This document shows positions 1-8,115 of a stretch of 64,000 bases of DNA, one piece after another. Position 1 is the stretch's first letter; each line of letters begins with the position of its first letter. Below the pieces are notes generated by a model. It made no database searches, was not told where the DNA came from, and worked only from the letters and a program-made list of their open reading frames with translations. The DNA lies in assembly GCF_000729995.1 (NCBI RefSeq), contig NZ_JNFG01000013.1:62001-126000 (forward strand). The letters run 5' to 3'. Both the position numbers and the translations under genes were made by a program. This stretch comes from Caballeronia sordidicola. GTDB lineage: Bacteria; Pseudomonadota; Gammaproteobacteria; Burkholderiales; Burkholderiaceae.

Positions 1-371
1 TAGACGTCCGGCTGGCTGGCGAGGCTCTCGTCAAGATAGGTGTACATGCCATAGGCAGTACACACCGGCGGAAGCGCTCCCACGTCGCAATCCTTGAATA
101 GTTCCCGCAGATCGACCTCTTTGGCCAGCACCAGGTGGTGGCGTCCAGTCTGCGCCCAAAGCTCGGACAGCCGAACGGCGTAAGTCGATGGCAGCACAGC
201 CGCCACATAGCCGTGTTCGTCCTCAAGAAGCACTGTCTTGGCGAGGCGATCGCCGGGAATATGCGCTGCCGCCGCTGTTTCGATGCTGGAATGGCTGTAC
301 CGGTGATGCACGATTTCGTACCGGGAGCCCTTGCTGCGCAGGCAGTCCTGGAGAGTGGCAGACATTGACAT
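1..371 (-). CDS. YbaK/EbsC-type aminoacyl-tRNA deacylase domain protein (3' end outside window)
   Basis: Reading the minus strand from an ATG at 371 gives at least 123 open codons that run off the left edge, so the C-terminus is missing. The start is supported by a strong GGAGGT ribosome-binding site a few bases upstream; a second in-frame ATG lies two codons on. The visible protein (YEIVHHRYSHSSIETAAAA near the N-terminus, then RLAKTVLLEDE and a VLAKEVDLRELF segment) resembles the YbaK/ProX domain, which in known members hydrolyses mischarged aminoacyl-tRNAs; the KTVLL stretch matches the family's conserved lysine region. It is divergent from an EF-G paralogue, which fits a translation-related context. 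Substrate specificity cannot be read from the sequence, and some stand-alone YbaK-domain proteins have no assigned function. Confidence 0.75.
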   Translation of the reverse strand, partial: MSMSATLQDCLRSKGSRYEIVHHRYSHSSIETAAAAHIPGDRLAKTVLLEDEHGYVAAVLPSTYAVRLSELWAQTGRHHLVLAKEVDLRELFKDCDVGALPPVCTAYGMYTYLDESLASQPDV

Positions 372-593
372 GACGCACCTCCTTTGGAAGGAAGGAAACT
401 TGAAACCATTGCGAATCATTCTTAAGGATAGTTCGCTTTCGCCGGCGTGTGAAAAATAGGCTGACGGCAGCGCTTTGACTGCGCAGGCATGACGACAAAC
501 GGACAAACAGACGAAGAGACGATTACCCCGTATGGCACACGGATTCATTTTCGCCAATAATGGCCCCACATCCACGACTGGACGAGGGCGGCC

Positions 594-2645
594 ATGCGCT
601 ACAGCCCCGATGCTATCCGTACCATCGCCCTGGTCGGGCATGCCGGGTGCGGCAAGACCTCGCTCATCGAAGCGCTGCTGCATCAGGGCGGCGCGCTCCA
701 CGCGCCCGGCAGCGTGGAGCGAGGTACCACGGTCTGCGATTTCGACCCGCTCGAGCGGAAATACCATCACTCGCTGAACTCCGCCGTCGCCCATCTGCAC
801 TACCGCGATTCACGCATCTATCTGCTGGATACGCCCGGCTATCCGGACTTTTTCGGGCCGTCGATCAGCGCCCTGCCCGCCGTGGAGACTGCCGCCATCG
901 TCATCAATGCGCAGACGGGCATCGAAATGACCACCCGGCGCATGATGGCGTGGGCGGAAGATCGCAAGCTCTGCAGAATGATCATCGTGAACGGCATCGA
1001 CGGCGAAAAGGTCGATCTTCCCGGGCTTTTGACGCAAATTCAGGAGACCTTCGGCAAGGCGTGCCTACCGATCAACCTGCCGGCGCAGCGCAGCCGCCAA
1101 GTGGTGGATTGCTTTTTCAACCCGGCGGGCGACGCCGATTTCCTGTCGGTTGCGGCAGCGCACAATGCGCTGGTCGATCAAGTGGTCGAGATCGACGCCG
1201 CCTTGATGGAGCTCTACCTGGAGCAAGGCGAGGCCATCAGCCCGGAGCAGCTGCATGAGCCCTTCGAGCGGGCGCTGCGCGAAGGTCATCTGGTGCCAAT
1301 CTGCTTCACGTCGGCAGTCAACGGCGCGGGCATCGCGGAATTGCTCGACGTGTTCGTCCGGCTCCTGCCCAACCCCATGGAAGGCAACCCGCCGCTCTTC
1401 TACCGCGATGCCGGCGACCGCCGGGAAGTCGTGCGCGCCGAACCGGTCGCGGACAAGCATGTGCTGGCCCACGCCTTCAAGATCGTGATGGACCCGTACA
1501 TCGGCAAGATGGCCGTGTTTCGCATCCATCAGGGCACGATCAGGCGCGATAGCCAGCTTTATATTGGTGACGCTCGCCAGCCGTTCAGGGTCGCGCATCT
1601 GTTTATGCTGCAAGGCAAAGAACACATTGATGTCAGCCAGGCAGGTCCAGGCGATATCTGCGCCACGGCCAAGGTCGACGAGATCGGTTTCGATGCCGTG
1701 CTGCATGACTCTCCCGAAGACGGCAACATCCACCTGACCCCGCTCGACTTTCCCACCTCCATCTATGGTCTGGCGATCGAGCCGGCACGCCGGGGCAACG
1801 AGCAACGCCTCTGGGAAATACTGCAAAAGTTGACGGCGGAAGACCCGTGCCTGCGCATCGACCACCCCGTCGGCACTAACGAGACGGTGGTGCGAGGCTT
1901 GGGCGAGCTGCACCTGCGGCACATGCTGGAACGACTGTCCGAGCAGTACAAGCTCGAGGTGGTGACGCGGCCGCCGAAGATCGCCTATCGGGAGACCATC
2001 GGTGCCAGGGCTGAGGGGCATTATCGCCACAAGAAGCAAACGGGTGGCGCCGGGCAATTCGGCGAGGTGATGCTGCGCGTGGAGCCCCTGCCGCGAGGCA
2101 CCGGTTTCGAGTTCGTCGACGCTGTCAAAGGCGGCGCCATCCCCGGACAGTTCATTCCCGCGGTGGAAAAGGGCGTGCTGCAGGTCATCGCGAGCGGTCC
2201 GCTCGCCGGCTTCCCGATGCAGGACGTGCGAGTCACCGTCTTCGACGGCAAGAGTCATTCAGTCGACTCAAAGGAAGTTGCATTCGTCACTGCCGGGCGC
2301 AAGGCCTTCATCGATGCAGTGCTGAAAGCCCAGCCAATCGTGCTCGAGCCTATCGTGGATATCGAGGTGATGACACCGGAAGCGGCGATGGGCGACATCA
2401 TCGGTGACCTGTCCACCAAGCGTGGGCAGGTCCATGGCACACGCACGGCCGCCGGCAACGCGGTGGTCGTCACGGGGAAAGTGCCGCTGTCCGAACTCAA
2501 CGACTATCAGTCGCGTCTGAACGCTATCGCGGGCGGTCATGGCAACTACAACATCCAGCTCAGCCACTACGATCCGGCGCCCCCCGCTCAGCAGGAGCGG
2601 CTGGCGTCGCAGCACAAAAGGCATGGCGAGGACACGGAATCTTGA
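594..2645 (+). CDS. Elongation factor G paralogue (EF-G-like translational GTPase)
   Basis: A 683-residue protein with EF-G domain order. The GTPase P-loop GHAGCGKT is at residues 15-22 and the G3 motif DTPG at 79-82. The G4 position reads N-G-I-D (133-136) instead of NKxD. Domain IV carries the QTGGAGQFGEV stretch, and the C-terminal part has the EF-G-like run PEAAMGDIIGDL. The start is chosen for the GAGGGCGG ribosome-binding site just before the ATG. The principal EF-G lies in the str operon in related bacteria, and no str genes are here, so this is probably the second, shorter EF-G-like protein found in many bacteria, whose role is uncertain (possibly translocation under special conditions or a ribosome-bound GTPase). 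It is divergent from a YbaK-type deacylase. A ribosomal-protection (TetM-type) role is possible but I see nothing specific for it. Confidence 0.85.
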   Translation: MRYSPDAIRTIALVGHAGCGKTSLIEALLHQGGALHAPGSVERGTTVCDFDPLERKYHHSLNSAVAHLHYRDSRIYLLDTPGYPDFFGPSISALPAVETAAIVINAQTGIEMTTRRMMAWAEDRKLCRMIIVNGIDGEKVDLPGLLTQIQETFGKACLPINLPAQRSRQVVDCFFNPAGDADFLSVAAAHNALVDQVVEIDAALMELYLEQGEAISPEQLHEPFERALREGHLVPICFTSAVNGAGIAELLDVFVRLLPNPMEGNPPLFYRDAGDRREVVRAEPVADKHVLAHAFKIVMDPYIGKMAVFRIHQGTIRRDSQLYIGDARQPFRVAHLFMLQGKEHIDVSQAGPGDICATAKVDEIGFDAVLHDSPEDGNIHLTPLDFPTSIYGLAIEPARRGNEQRLWEILQKLTAEDPCLRIDHPVGTNETVVRGLGELHLRHMLERLSEQYKLEVVTRPPKIAYRETIGARAEGHYRHKKQTGGAGQFGEVMLRVEPLPRGTGFEFVDAVKGGAIPGQFIPAVEKGVLQVIASGPLAGFPMQDVRVTVFDGKSHSVDSKEVAFVTAGRKAFIDAVLKAQPIVLEPIVDIEVMTPEAAMGDIIGDLSTKRGQVHGTRTAAGNAVVVTGKVPLSELNDYQSRLNAIAGGHGNYNIQLSHYDPAPPAQQERLASQHKRHGEDTES

Positions 2646-2953
2646 GAGGCGCGCCGCTCGTGTGCTCAGGATTGCCCTTTATCCGTCATGCGTATCCCAC
2701 GACAGATCGTTGAACACCCATTCGGCCCCCTGAAGCACTGTAATTCGTGGGCGACGTCCTCGGTGGTGTTCCCCGGCCTACAATTATTCATCTGCCGTTA
2801 TCTGCCGCAAGTCATTGCGCGGCTGCGCGTTTAGGCTATCAGGGGTGGTTCGATAACCCGTTGAACCACGCTCCCGGCCGATCAACGGTAGACACTGACA
2901 ATGGTGGGGTCGCCGCCGGCCATGGTTGATGGGTCGGCAAAGGAGCGTGATCA
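2646..2953. other. Intergenic stretch without a supported gene
   Basis: About 308 bases separate the EF-G paralogue from the UPF0182 gene. Short open frames occur on the plus strand but none has a ribosome-binding site or a recognisable product. The end of the stretch holds the AAGGAG site that defines the UPF0182 start. A promoter for that gene probably lies here, but I cannot place it with confidence and see no convincing terminator. Confidence 0.5.
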
Positions 2954-5704
2954 ATGCGGTCGCAAGTGAGGTCAGGCGCGCGCTTGAGACGCACCGCGAT
3001 CACGGTTGCGGCGCTAGTCGCTGGCCTGATTGTTGTCGGGCAAATTACCGGCGTCCTGGTCGACTGGCTGTGGTTTTCTTCGATCGGCTATGTCGACGTT
3101 TTCTGGACGGTTCTTTCCGCTCAGGCGCTCCTCTTTGTCGCCGGGTTCGCCGTATCGGCGGGCGCTATAGGGGTGTCGGGGTTTCTCGCGCATCGTTACG
3201 CGAGGATGCCCGGATTCTCGCAGGTGTCAGCGGCCTATTCGTTCGGTCCGTCGGCGGCCATCAGCGAACTGGCCGACCGCGTCGCGCCGCACATTCGTTG
3301 GCGCGCAGCCATCGCAGGCGTCGCCATCGTCCTGGGGTTGTTCATCACCGTTGGCGAAATCTCGAGCTGGGACATGGCGCTTCGCTTCGTTCATCAGGTG
3401 CCCTTCGGCGAGCGCGATCCGATCTTTGGCAAGGACATAGGCTTCTATCTCTTCGCGCTGCCCGCCTACATTGCGCTCAAGAATTGGCTGCTGAAGGTGC
3501 TCTTTTGCAGCGCGGCCGTTGCAGGTGTGGTCTACGGAATGCGCGGCGACATCGCACTCGGGCAGATGCCGCGTGGACTCTCAACCGCCGCCACCGTTCA
3601 TGGATCGGCACTGCTCGGTTTGTTCTTTGTGCTGAAGGCCTGGTCCTACGGGCTCGACCGCTTCCTGCTGCTATACGGCGACAACGGTGTTGTCGTCGGC
3701 GCCAGTTATACCGATGTCCACGTCGAGCTACCGGTCCTGTGGTTACTCGTTGGCGTGGCCGCTGCCGCATCTCTTGCCTCATGGGCCAATATGCGCTTGC
3801 GGAGCTATCGAATTCTTGCCGGCTCGGTGCTGCTGGTGTTCGGCAGCTCGTTTGCGTTTGCCGTCATCTACCCGTCGCTGTTCCAGCGCTTCTATGTCAA
3901 GCCGAGCGAGCTGCAACTGGAGACGCCGTATATCGAACACAATATCTCGATGACGCGAAAGGCCTACGGCCTCGAGCAGATCGCGGTGAAACCGTTTCCG
4001 GCCGAGCAGGGGCTAAATCTCGCCTCGCTCCAGGCCAATAGCCCGACCATCGACAACATCCGCCTGTGGGATGTGCAGCCGTTGATGGATACGTACGCCC
4101 AGTTGCAGGAGATCAGGACCTACTACAAGTTCCTCTCGGTGGACATTGACCGCTACCGGCTTGACGCCGGCTACCGGCAGGTGATGCTCTCGGCGCGCGA
4201 ACTGGAGCCGGCGATGCTTCCGGCGAATGCCCAGACCTGGGTGAACCTGCATCTCCTGTTCACCCACGGCAACGGCGTCGTGATGTCGCCGGTCACCGAG
4301 AAATCCACGGAAGGCTTACCTTCCCTCTATCTGCAGGATATTCCGCCCGTCGCCAGCGGTGGCCCGGCCATCCGCGAACCGCGCCTCTACTTCGGCGGGG
4401 GCGATCAGGACTATGTCATCGTGAAGGGCAGCGTGCCCGAGTTCGACTACCCCAAGGGGAAAGACAACGTCTACACCACTTACAGCGGGCGTGACGGTGT
4501 CGCGGTCGGCGGCGTGGCCCGACGCAGCCTCTTCGCCTGGCAGTTCGACGATCCCAACATCCTGCTGACCGGCTACATCACGGACCGGAGCCGGATCCTG
4601 TTCCACCGCAACATTCAGGACCGGGTGCGCGCGATCGCGCCGTTCCTCAGCCTCGACCATGACCCCTATATGGTCGTGAGCGACGGGCGCCTTTTCTGGA
4701 TGCAGGACGCCTATACCACCAGCAGCTGGTTCCCCTACGCCCAGCCGGGTACCAGCGACGGCAGCAATTACATCCGCAACGCGGTAAAGGTGGTGATCGA
4801 TGCGTATAACGGCACGGTCGACTTCTATGTCAGCGATCCTGCCGATCCTGTCCTGCGGACTTACCAGCGCATCTTCCCGGGTCTGTTCAAGCCTTTGGAG
4901 GCCATGCCAAAAGACTTGCAGCAGCATATCCGCTACCCCGAAGACCTCTTCCTGATCCAGGCGCAGCTCTACCGCGCCTACCATATGGACGCACCGGAGG
5001 TCTTCTACAACCGCGAGGATCTCTGGCAGTTTCCGCAGGAGTTGGCCGGCATCGATGGTGGAACTGCCCCCATGCCAATGACGCCTTACTACACCATCAT
5101 GCGGCTCCCCGGGGCGCCACGCGCCGAGTTCGTCCTCATGCTGCCGATGGTGCCCAGCCAGCGCGAGAACATGATCGCCTGGTTGGCGGCGCGTTGCGAT
5201 CCGCCCGAGTACGGCAAGCTCATCGTCTACACCTTCCCCAAGGAGAAGCTGGTCTATGGGCCGTTCCAGATCGAGGCGCGCATTCAGCAAAATACCGAGA
5301 TATCGCAGCAGATCTCGCTGTGGAACCAGATGGGCTCGCGGGTCATCCGCGGCCATCTTGTGGTCGTGCCGATCGAGAACTCGATCCTCTACATCTCCCC
5401 GCTCTACTTGCGCGCGGCGTCCGGTCAGTTACCCGAGTTGAAGCGGGTGATCGCCGCCTATGGTGACCGGGTGGTGATGGAGGAGACCTTGGGCGAAGCC
5501 TTGGCGGCGCTCTTCAAGGAGACCGCCCCGGTGACGTTGCCCCGGGGCACGGCGGACGCACGCGCCCGCGAGGCGCTGGCACACTATGACCGCGCCATCG
5601 AGAGGTTGAAGGCAGGAGACTGGAGCGGGTTCGGCTCGGAACTCGATGCCCTCCGGCCGCTGCTCGAAGCGCTCGGTGCCGGCCGTCCCGAGAATCAGAA
5701 GTGA
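2954..5704 (+). CDS. UPF0182 family large membrane protein
   Basis: A 916-residue protein with about seven hydrophobic segments in the first ~320 residues (for example AALVAGLIVVG, GVAIVLGLFITVG and LVFGSSFAFAVIYP), followed by a ~600-residue soluble part rich in aromatic residues. This layout and length match the UPF0182 (COG1615) family of unknown function. Recognisable stretches in the soluble part include FYVKPSELQLETPYI and NIRLWDVQPL. The start is set by an AAGGAG site 9 bases before the ATG. The C-terminal ~60 residues are more variable, with a helical segment (LAHYDRAIERLKAGDW) typical of the family end. It is transcribed alone in the same direction as the EF-G paralogue but 308 bases away. 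No function should be inferred beyond a membrane-anchored protein with a large extracytoplasmic or cytoplasmic domain. Confidence 0.88.
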   Translation: MRSQVRSGARLRRTAITVAALVAGLIVVGQITGVLVDWLWFSSIGYVDVFWTVLSAQALLFVAGFAVSAGAIGVSGFLAHRYARMPGFSQVSAAYSFGPSAAISELADRVAPHIRWRAAIAGVAIVLGLFITVGEISSWDMALRFVHQVPFGERDPIFGKDIGFYLFALPAYIALKNWLLKVLFCSAAVAGVVYGMRGDIALGQMPRGLSTAATVHGSALLGLFFVLKAWSYGLDRFLLLYGDNGVVVGASYTDVHVELPVLWLLVGVAAAASLASWANMRLRSYRILAGSVLLVFGSSFAFAVIYPSLFQRFYVKPSELQLETPYIEHNISMTRKAYGLEQIAVKPFPAEQGLNLASLQANSPTIDNIRLWDVQPLMDTYAQLQEIRTYYKFLSVDIDRYRLDAGYRQVMLSARELEPAMLPANAQTWVNLHLLFTHGNGVVMSPVTEKSTEGLPSLYLQDIPPVASGGPAIREPRLYFGGGDQDYVIVKGSVPEFDYPKGKDNVYTTYSGRDGVAVGGVARRSLFAWQFDDPNILLTGYITDRSRILFHRNIQDRVRAIAPFLSLDHDPYMVVSDGRLFWMQDAYTTSSWFPYAQPGTSDGSNYIRNAVKVVIDAYNGTVDFYVSDPADPVLRTYQRIFPGLFKPLEAMPKDLQQHIRYPEDLFLIQAQLYRAYHMDAPEVFYNREDLWQFPQELAGIDGGTAPMPMTPYYTIMRLPGAPRAEFVLMLPMVPSQRENMIAWLAARCDPPEYGKLIVYTFPKEKLVYGPFQIEARIQQNTEISQQISLWNQMGSRVIRGHLVVVPIENSILYISPLYLRAASGQLPELKRVIAAYGDRVVMEETLGEALAALFKETAPVTLPRGTADARAREALAHYDRAIERLKAGDWSGFGSELDALRPLLEALGAGRPENQK

Positions 5705-5812
5705 CCTGAGTGGAACGGGAAGAGCGTCGGCTCAACGCAATAAGCCGGGAGTACGCGCTCCGTTTTTCCAATGCGGACGTCGCCTGCAGATGTTGCTAAG
5801 TGATTCAGCGTG

Positions 5813-6589
5813 TCACAGCGCAAACAACCTCCCAAGATGGGGCTCGCGGTCTTCCACGCCTGCTAGCCGCAGCGCGTGCCAGGCCATCGCGAAGTTGCTG
5901 GATATCACCGGCTTGGCCGTCCTCGCCTCAAGTTCTGGAATCAGCTCGGCGATGCGCAAGCTGGTACATGACACAAAGACAGCGTCCACGTCCGGGTTCT
6001 GTGCAAGGCGCTCGACTGCGGCTCGCAGGGAGGTCGCGTCTATCCGCGCCACCTCGTTGTCATTCATATGTTCGAACGACGCCATGCGCGTAATGCCGAC
6101 GCCACGTGCCTCGATGTACTCGCGCATATAGTCGTTGATCGAGCGCACATAGGGCGTCAGCAGCCCGGCGCGCTTGACACCTAGTGCACGTAGCGCGGCA
6201 AACGCGGCGGTAATCGGCGTGGTGCACGCGACGCCCGGACGCGCTTCGCGGATGCGCGCGAATACCTTTTCCTCGCCGATCACCATCGATGCCGACGTGC
6301 ATCCAAACGCCACGACATCGATCCGTTCCGCAGGCCGAATCAGTGCGACCGCTGGCGCGATGCGCTCCTCCATTTCCGCCAGCCGTTCGGGTGTGATGTC
6401 GGGCGAGTTGAGCACGCGGCTTTCGTAGAACGCCACGCCGTCCTGAGTCAGCAGGTGGCGCCACTCGTGTTCGATCGTGTGGTCGGTCGCGAGCACGACA
6501 AGGCCAATGGCGGCCCGCCGGCAGATGCCGTCGTCCAGCGCGAAATCGAGCCTTACATACGTATCGTCCTGCATTGAAGTCGCGCTCAT
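5813..6589 (-). CDS. Asp/Glu/hydantoin racemase - maleate isomerase superfamily protein
   Basis: 258 residues. Two conserved cysteine motifs of the superfamily are present: GCTSAS with Cys97 and SCTSLR with Cys208. Having both cysteines argues for a racemase or cis-trans isomerase; arylmalonate decarboxylases keep only one of them. The overall look (FGCTSASMVIG, TPITAAFAALRALGVKRAGLLTPY) is close to maleate isomerase-type and EutA-type proteins. The ATG overlaps the stop of the upstream dadA gene as ATGA, so the two are translationally coupled. With the divergent amino-acid ABC transporter, the context suggests racemisation or isomerisation of an imported amino acid or of its dicarboxylic breakdown product. 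The substrate is unknown; maleate isomerase is the main alternative. Confidence 0.8.
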   Translation of the reverse strand: MSATSMQDDTYVRLDFALDDGICRRAAIGLVVLATDHTIEHEWRHLLTQDGVAFYESRVLNSPDITPERLAEMEERIAPAVALIRPAERIDVVAFGCTSASMVIGEEKVFARIREARPGVACTTPITAAFAALRALGVKRAGLLTPYVRSINDYMREYIEARGVGITRMASFEHMNDNEVARIDATSLRAAVERLAQNPDVDAVFVSCTSLRIAELIPELEARTAKPVISSNFAMAWHALRLAGVEDREPHLGRLFAL

Positions 6590-7830
6590 TTCAGTGTCAT
6601 CCCTGTCATGTCAAGTTCAGGCTGGCGACCGGCCATGATGTCGACCAGCAGTTTCGCGGTGCCACACGACATCGTCCACCCCATGTGCCCGTGGCCGGTG
6701 TTCAGATACAGGTTCCTGTGACGCGTTCGGCCGATCAACGGCGTCCCTTCAGGTGTCATCGGGCGCAGACCCGCCCAGTACGAAGGGCTGTCATAGTCGG
6801 CGCCATCGGGGAACAAGTCGCGTGCGGCCTGCAACATCTGGGTGAAGTCAGCGGGCGTATGGCGAGTGTCATAACCGGCGAACTCGGCGGTCGCGGTAAA
6901 GCGCAGCCGTTGGCCAAAACGCGCCCATGCCAGGAGATTGTTTTCATCGACGCCGCCCAGCGTCGGGGGACGGTGATTCGGCCCAATAGGGAACGTGGCC
7001 GAATAGCCCTTTACCGGATACACGGGTAGCCGATAGCCCAACGAACGCGCCACGATAGGCGACCAGGAACCGAGCGCGAGGACGAACTCGTCGCCTTGCA
7101 CGAGTCCCGCCGGAGTACTCACTCCGGTCACCTTGTCGCCGGACGCCTCGATCGCACCGATCGGCGCATTGAATTCGAAACGTACGCCAAGGGATTCGCA
7201 CACCGCCTTCAGGGCGCGGGTGAACAGGTGCGCGTCGCCGCTTTCGTCAGTCGGGCAATAAATCGCGCCGGCGATCTTGTCACGCGCGGGCCCAAGCGCC
7301 GGCTCCTGCGCGACCACCTGCTCCGCATCGAGCGTTTCGAGCCGCAACCCGTTGTCCGCGAGGATCGACATGTTCTGCGTGCCTCGCGCAAAAGCAGCTT
7401 CGTCGCGATAGAGATACAACAGGCCTCGGCTGATGGCATCGTATTGCAAGCCTTCGACCGCGGTGATCTGCTGCAATTGACTCTGTGCGTAGCGGCAAAG
7501 CTTTACTTTGCGCGTCGTGTTCTGACGCGAGCGCGCCGCCGTGCAGTTTTGCAGGAACTGGAAGCACCAGATCCACATGCGAGGGTCCGCGTTGAGCTTG
7601 AGTCGCAGCGCCTGCCCGTCAACGAAGAGTGACTTCAGCAGGATTTTCGGCGCACGCGGAGACGCCCACGTATACGAATGCCCCGGCGCGACCAGGCCGG
7701 CGTTGGCAAAGCTGGTCTCGAGCGCGACGCCGGGCTGGCGGTCGATCACCGTCACCTCGCGGCCCTCCTTCGCAAGGTAATAGGCAGCCGTGACGCCCGC
7801 GATTCCGCCCCCCAGCACAACGCATTTCAT
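6586..7830 (-). CDS. dadA: D-amino-acid dehydrogenase (DadA family, FAD-dependent)
   Basis: 414 residues from the ATG at 7830, which follows a GGAGAGG site; an upstream in-frame start at 7866 exists but has no comparable site and would add residues before the dinucleotide-binding strand. The N-terminus MKCVVLGGGIAGVTAAYYLA carries the GxGxxG FAD motif, and the C-terminal part has the DadA-like GLRPMTPEGTPLIGRT and NTGHGHMGWTMSCGTA stretches. Family members oxidise D-amino acids to 2-oxo acids and pass electrons to the respiratory chain at the inner membrane. The gene is upstream of, and overlaps by four bases, an Asp/Glu-racemase-superfamily gene, and is divergent from a liv-type transporter operon, so it is probably part of an amino-acid catabolic unit. 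The true substrate may not be D-alanine; other members act on hydroxyproline or related compounds. Confidence 0.85.
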   Translation of the reverse strand: MKCVVLGGGIAGVTAAYYLAKEGREVTVIDRQPGVALETSFANAGLVAPGHSYTWASPRAPKILLKSLFVDGQALRLKLNADPRMWIWCFQFLQNCTAARSRQNTTRKVKLCRYAQSQLQQITAVEGLQYDAISRGLLYLYRDEAAFARGTQNMSILADNGLRLETLDAEQVVAQEPALGPARDKIAGAIYCPTDESGDAHLFTRALKAVCESLGVRFEFNAPIGAIEASGDKVTGVSTPAGLVQGDEFVLALGSWSPIVARSLGYRLPVYPVKGYSATFPIGPNHRPPTLGGVDENNLLAWARFGQRLRFTATAEFAGYDTRHTPADFTQMLQAARDLFPDGADYDSPSYWAGLRPMTPEGTPLIGRTRHRNLYLNTGHGHMGWTMSCGTAKLLVDIMAGRQPELDMTGMTLK

Positions 7831-7947
7831 GCGCGACCTCTCCATGCAAAGCTGCTCGTCTTTCAAAAATACGATGTTGTCGACACTTTTGCATGGGGTG
7901 GTTTATACGCAGATACCCTATACGGTCCAAATGTGCGGCGGGACCTA

Positions 7948-7970
7948 TCATGAAAGGAGTGCTTTCATGA
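7948..7970. promoter_or_regulatory. Perfect inverted repeat, candidate operator between dadA and liv operon
   Basis: Arms TCATGAAAG (7948-7956) and CTTTCATGA (7962-7970) flank the 5-base spacer GAGTG. The site lies in the 285-base intergenic region between the divergent dadA and liv operons, 118 bases from the dadA start and 146 from the substrate-binding protein start, so it could control both. Symmetry and size fit a dimeric regulator; which family is not evident, and no regulator gene is adjacent. Confidence 0.5.
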
Positions 7971-8055
7971 TTGCGCGGCGATGAACGCCGTAGTTTGCTA
8001 CCAATCTGTCAGCTTCTGACGTGCATGCGAACGTAAGTTTTCAGTTGTTTTCTGA

Positions 8056-8091
8056 CGCCACCACAACCCCGTGTGGCGGATCGACCGATCC
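8056..8091 (+). promoter_or_regulatory. Two tandem dyads in the leader of the liv operon
   Basis: CGCCAC (8056-8061) pairs with GTGGCG (8073-8078), and GGATCG (8078-8083) pairs with CGATCC (8086-8091) across two bases. They end 10 bases before the ribosome-binding site of the substrate-binding protein gene. They may be operators or weak leader hairpins; there is no U-tract, so they are not terminators. Confidence 0.3.
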
Positions 8092-8115
8092 CTTTCACAA
8101 TAAGGAGTCACTAAC

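Noticed and set aside
3477..3782. Minus-strand frame of ~100 codons inside the UPF0182 gene
   Set aside because: It is the Arg-rich shadow of a well-supported gene, with no ribosome-binding site or recognisable motif.
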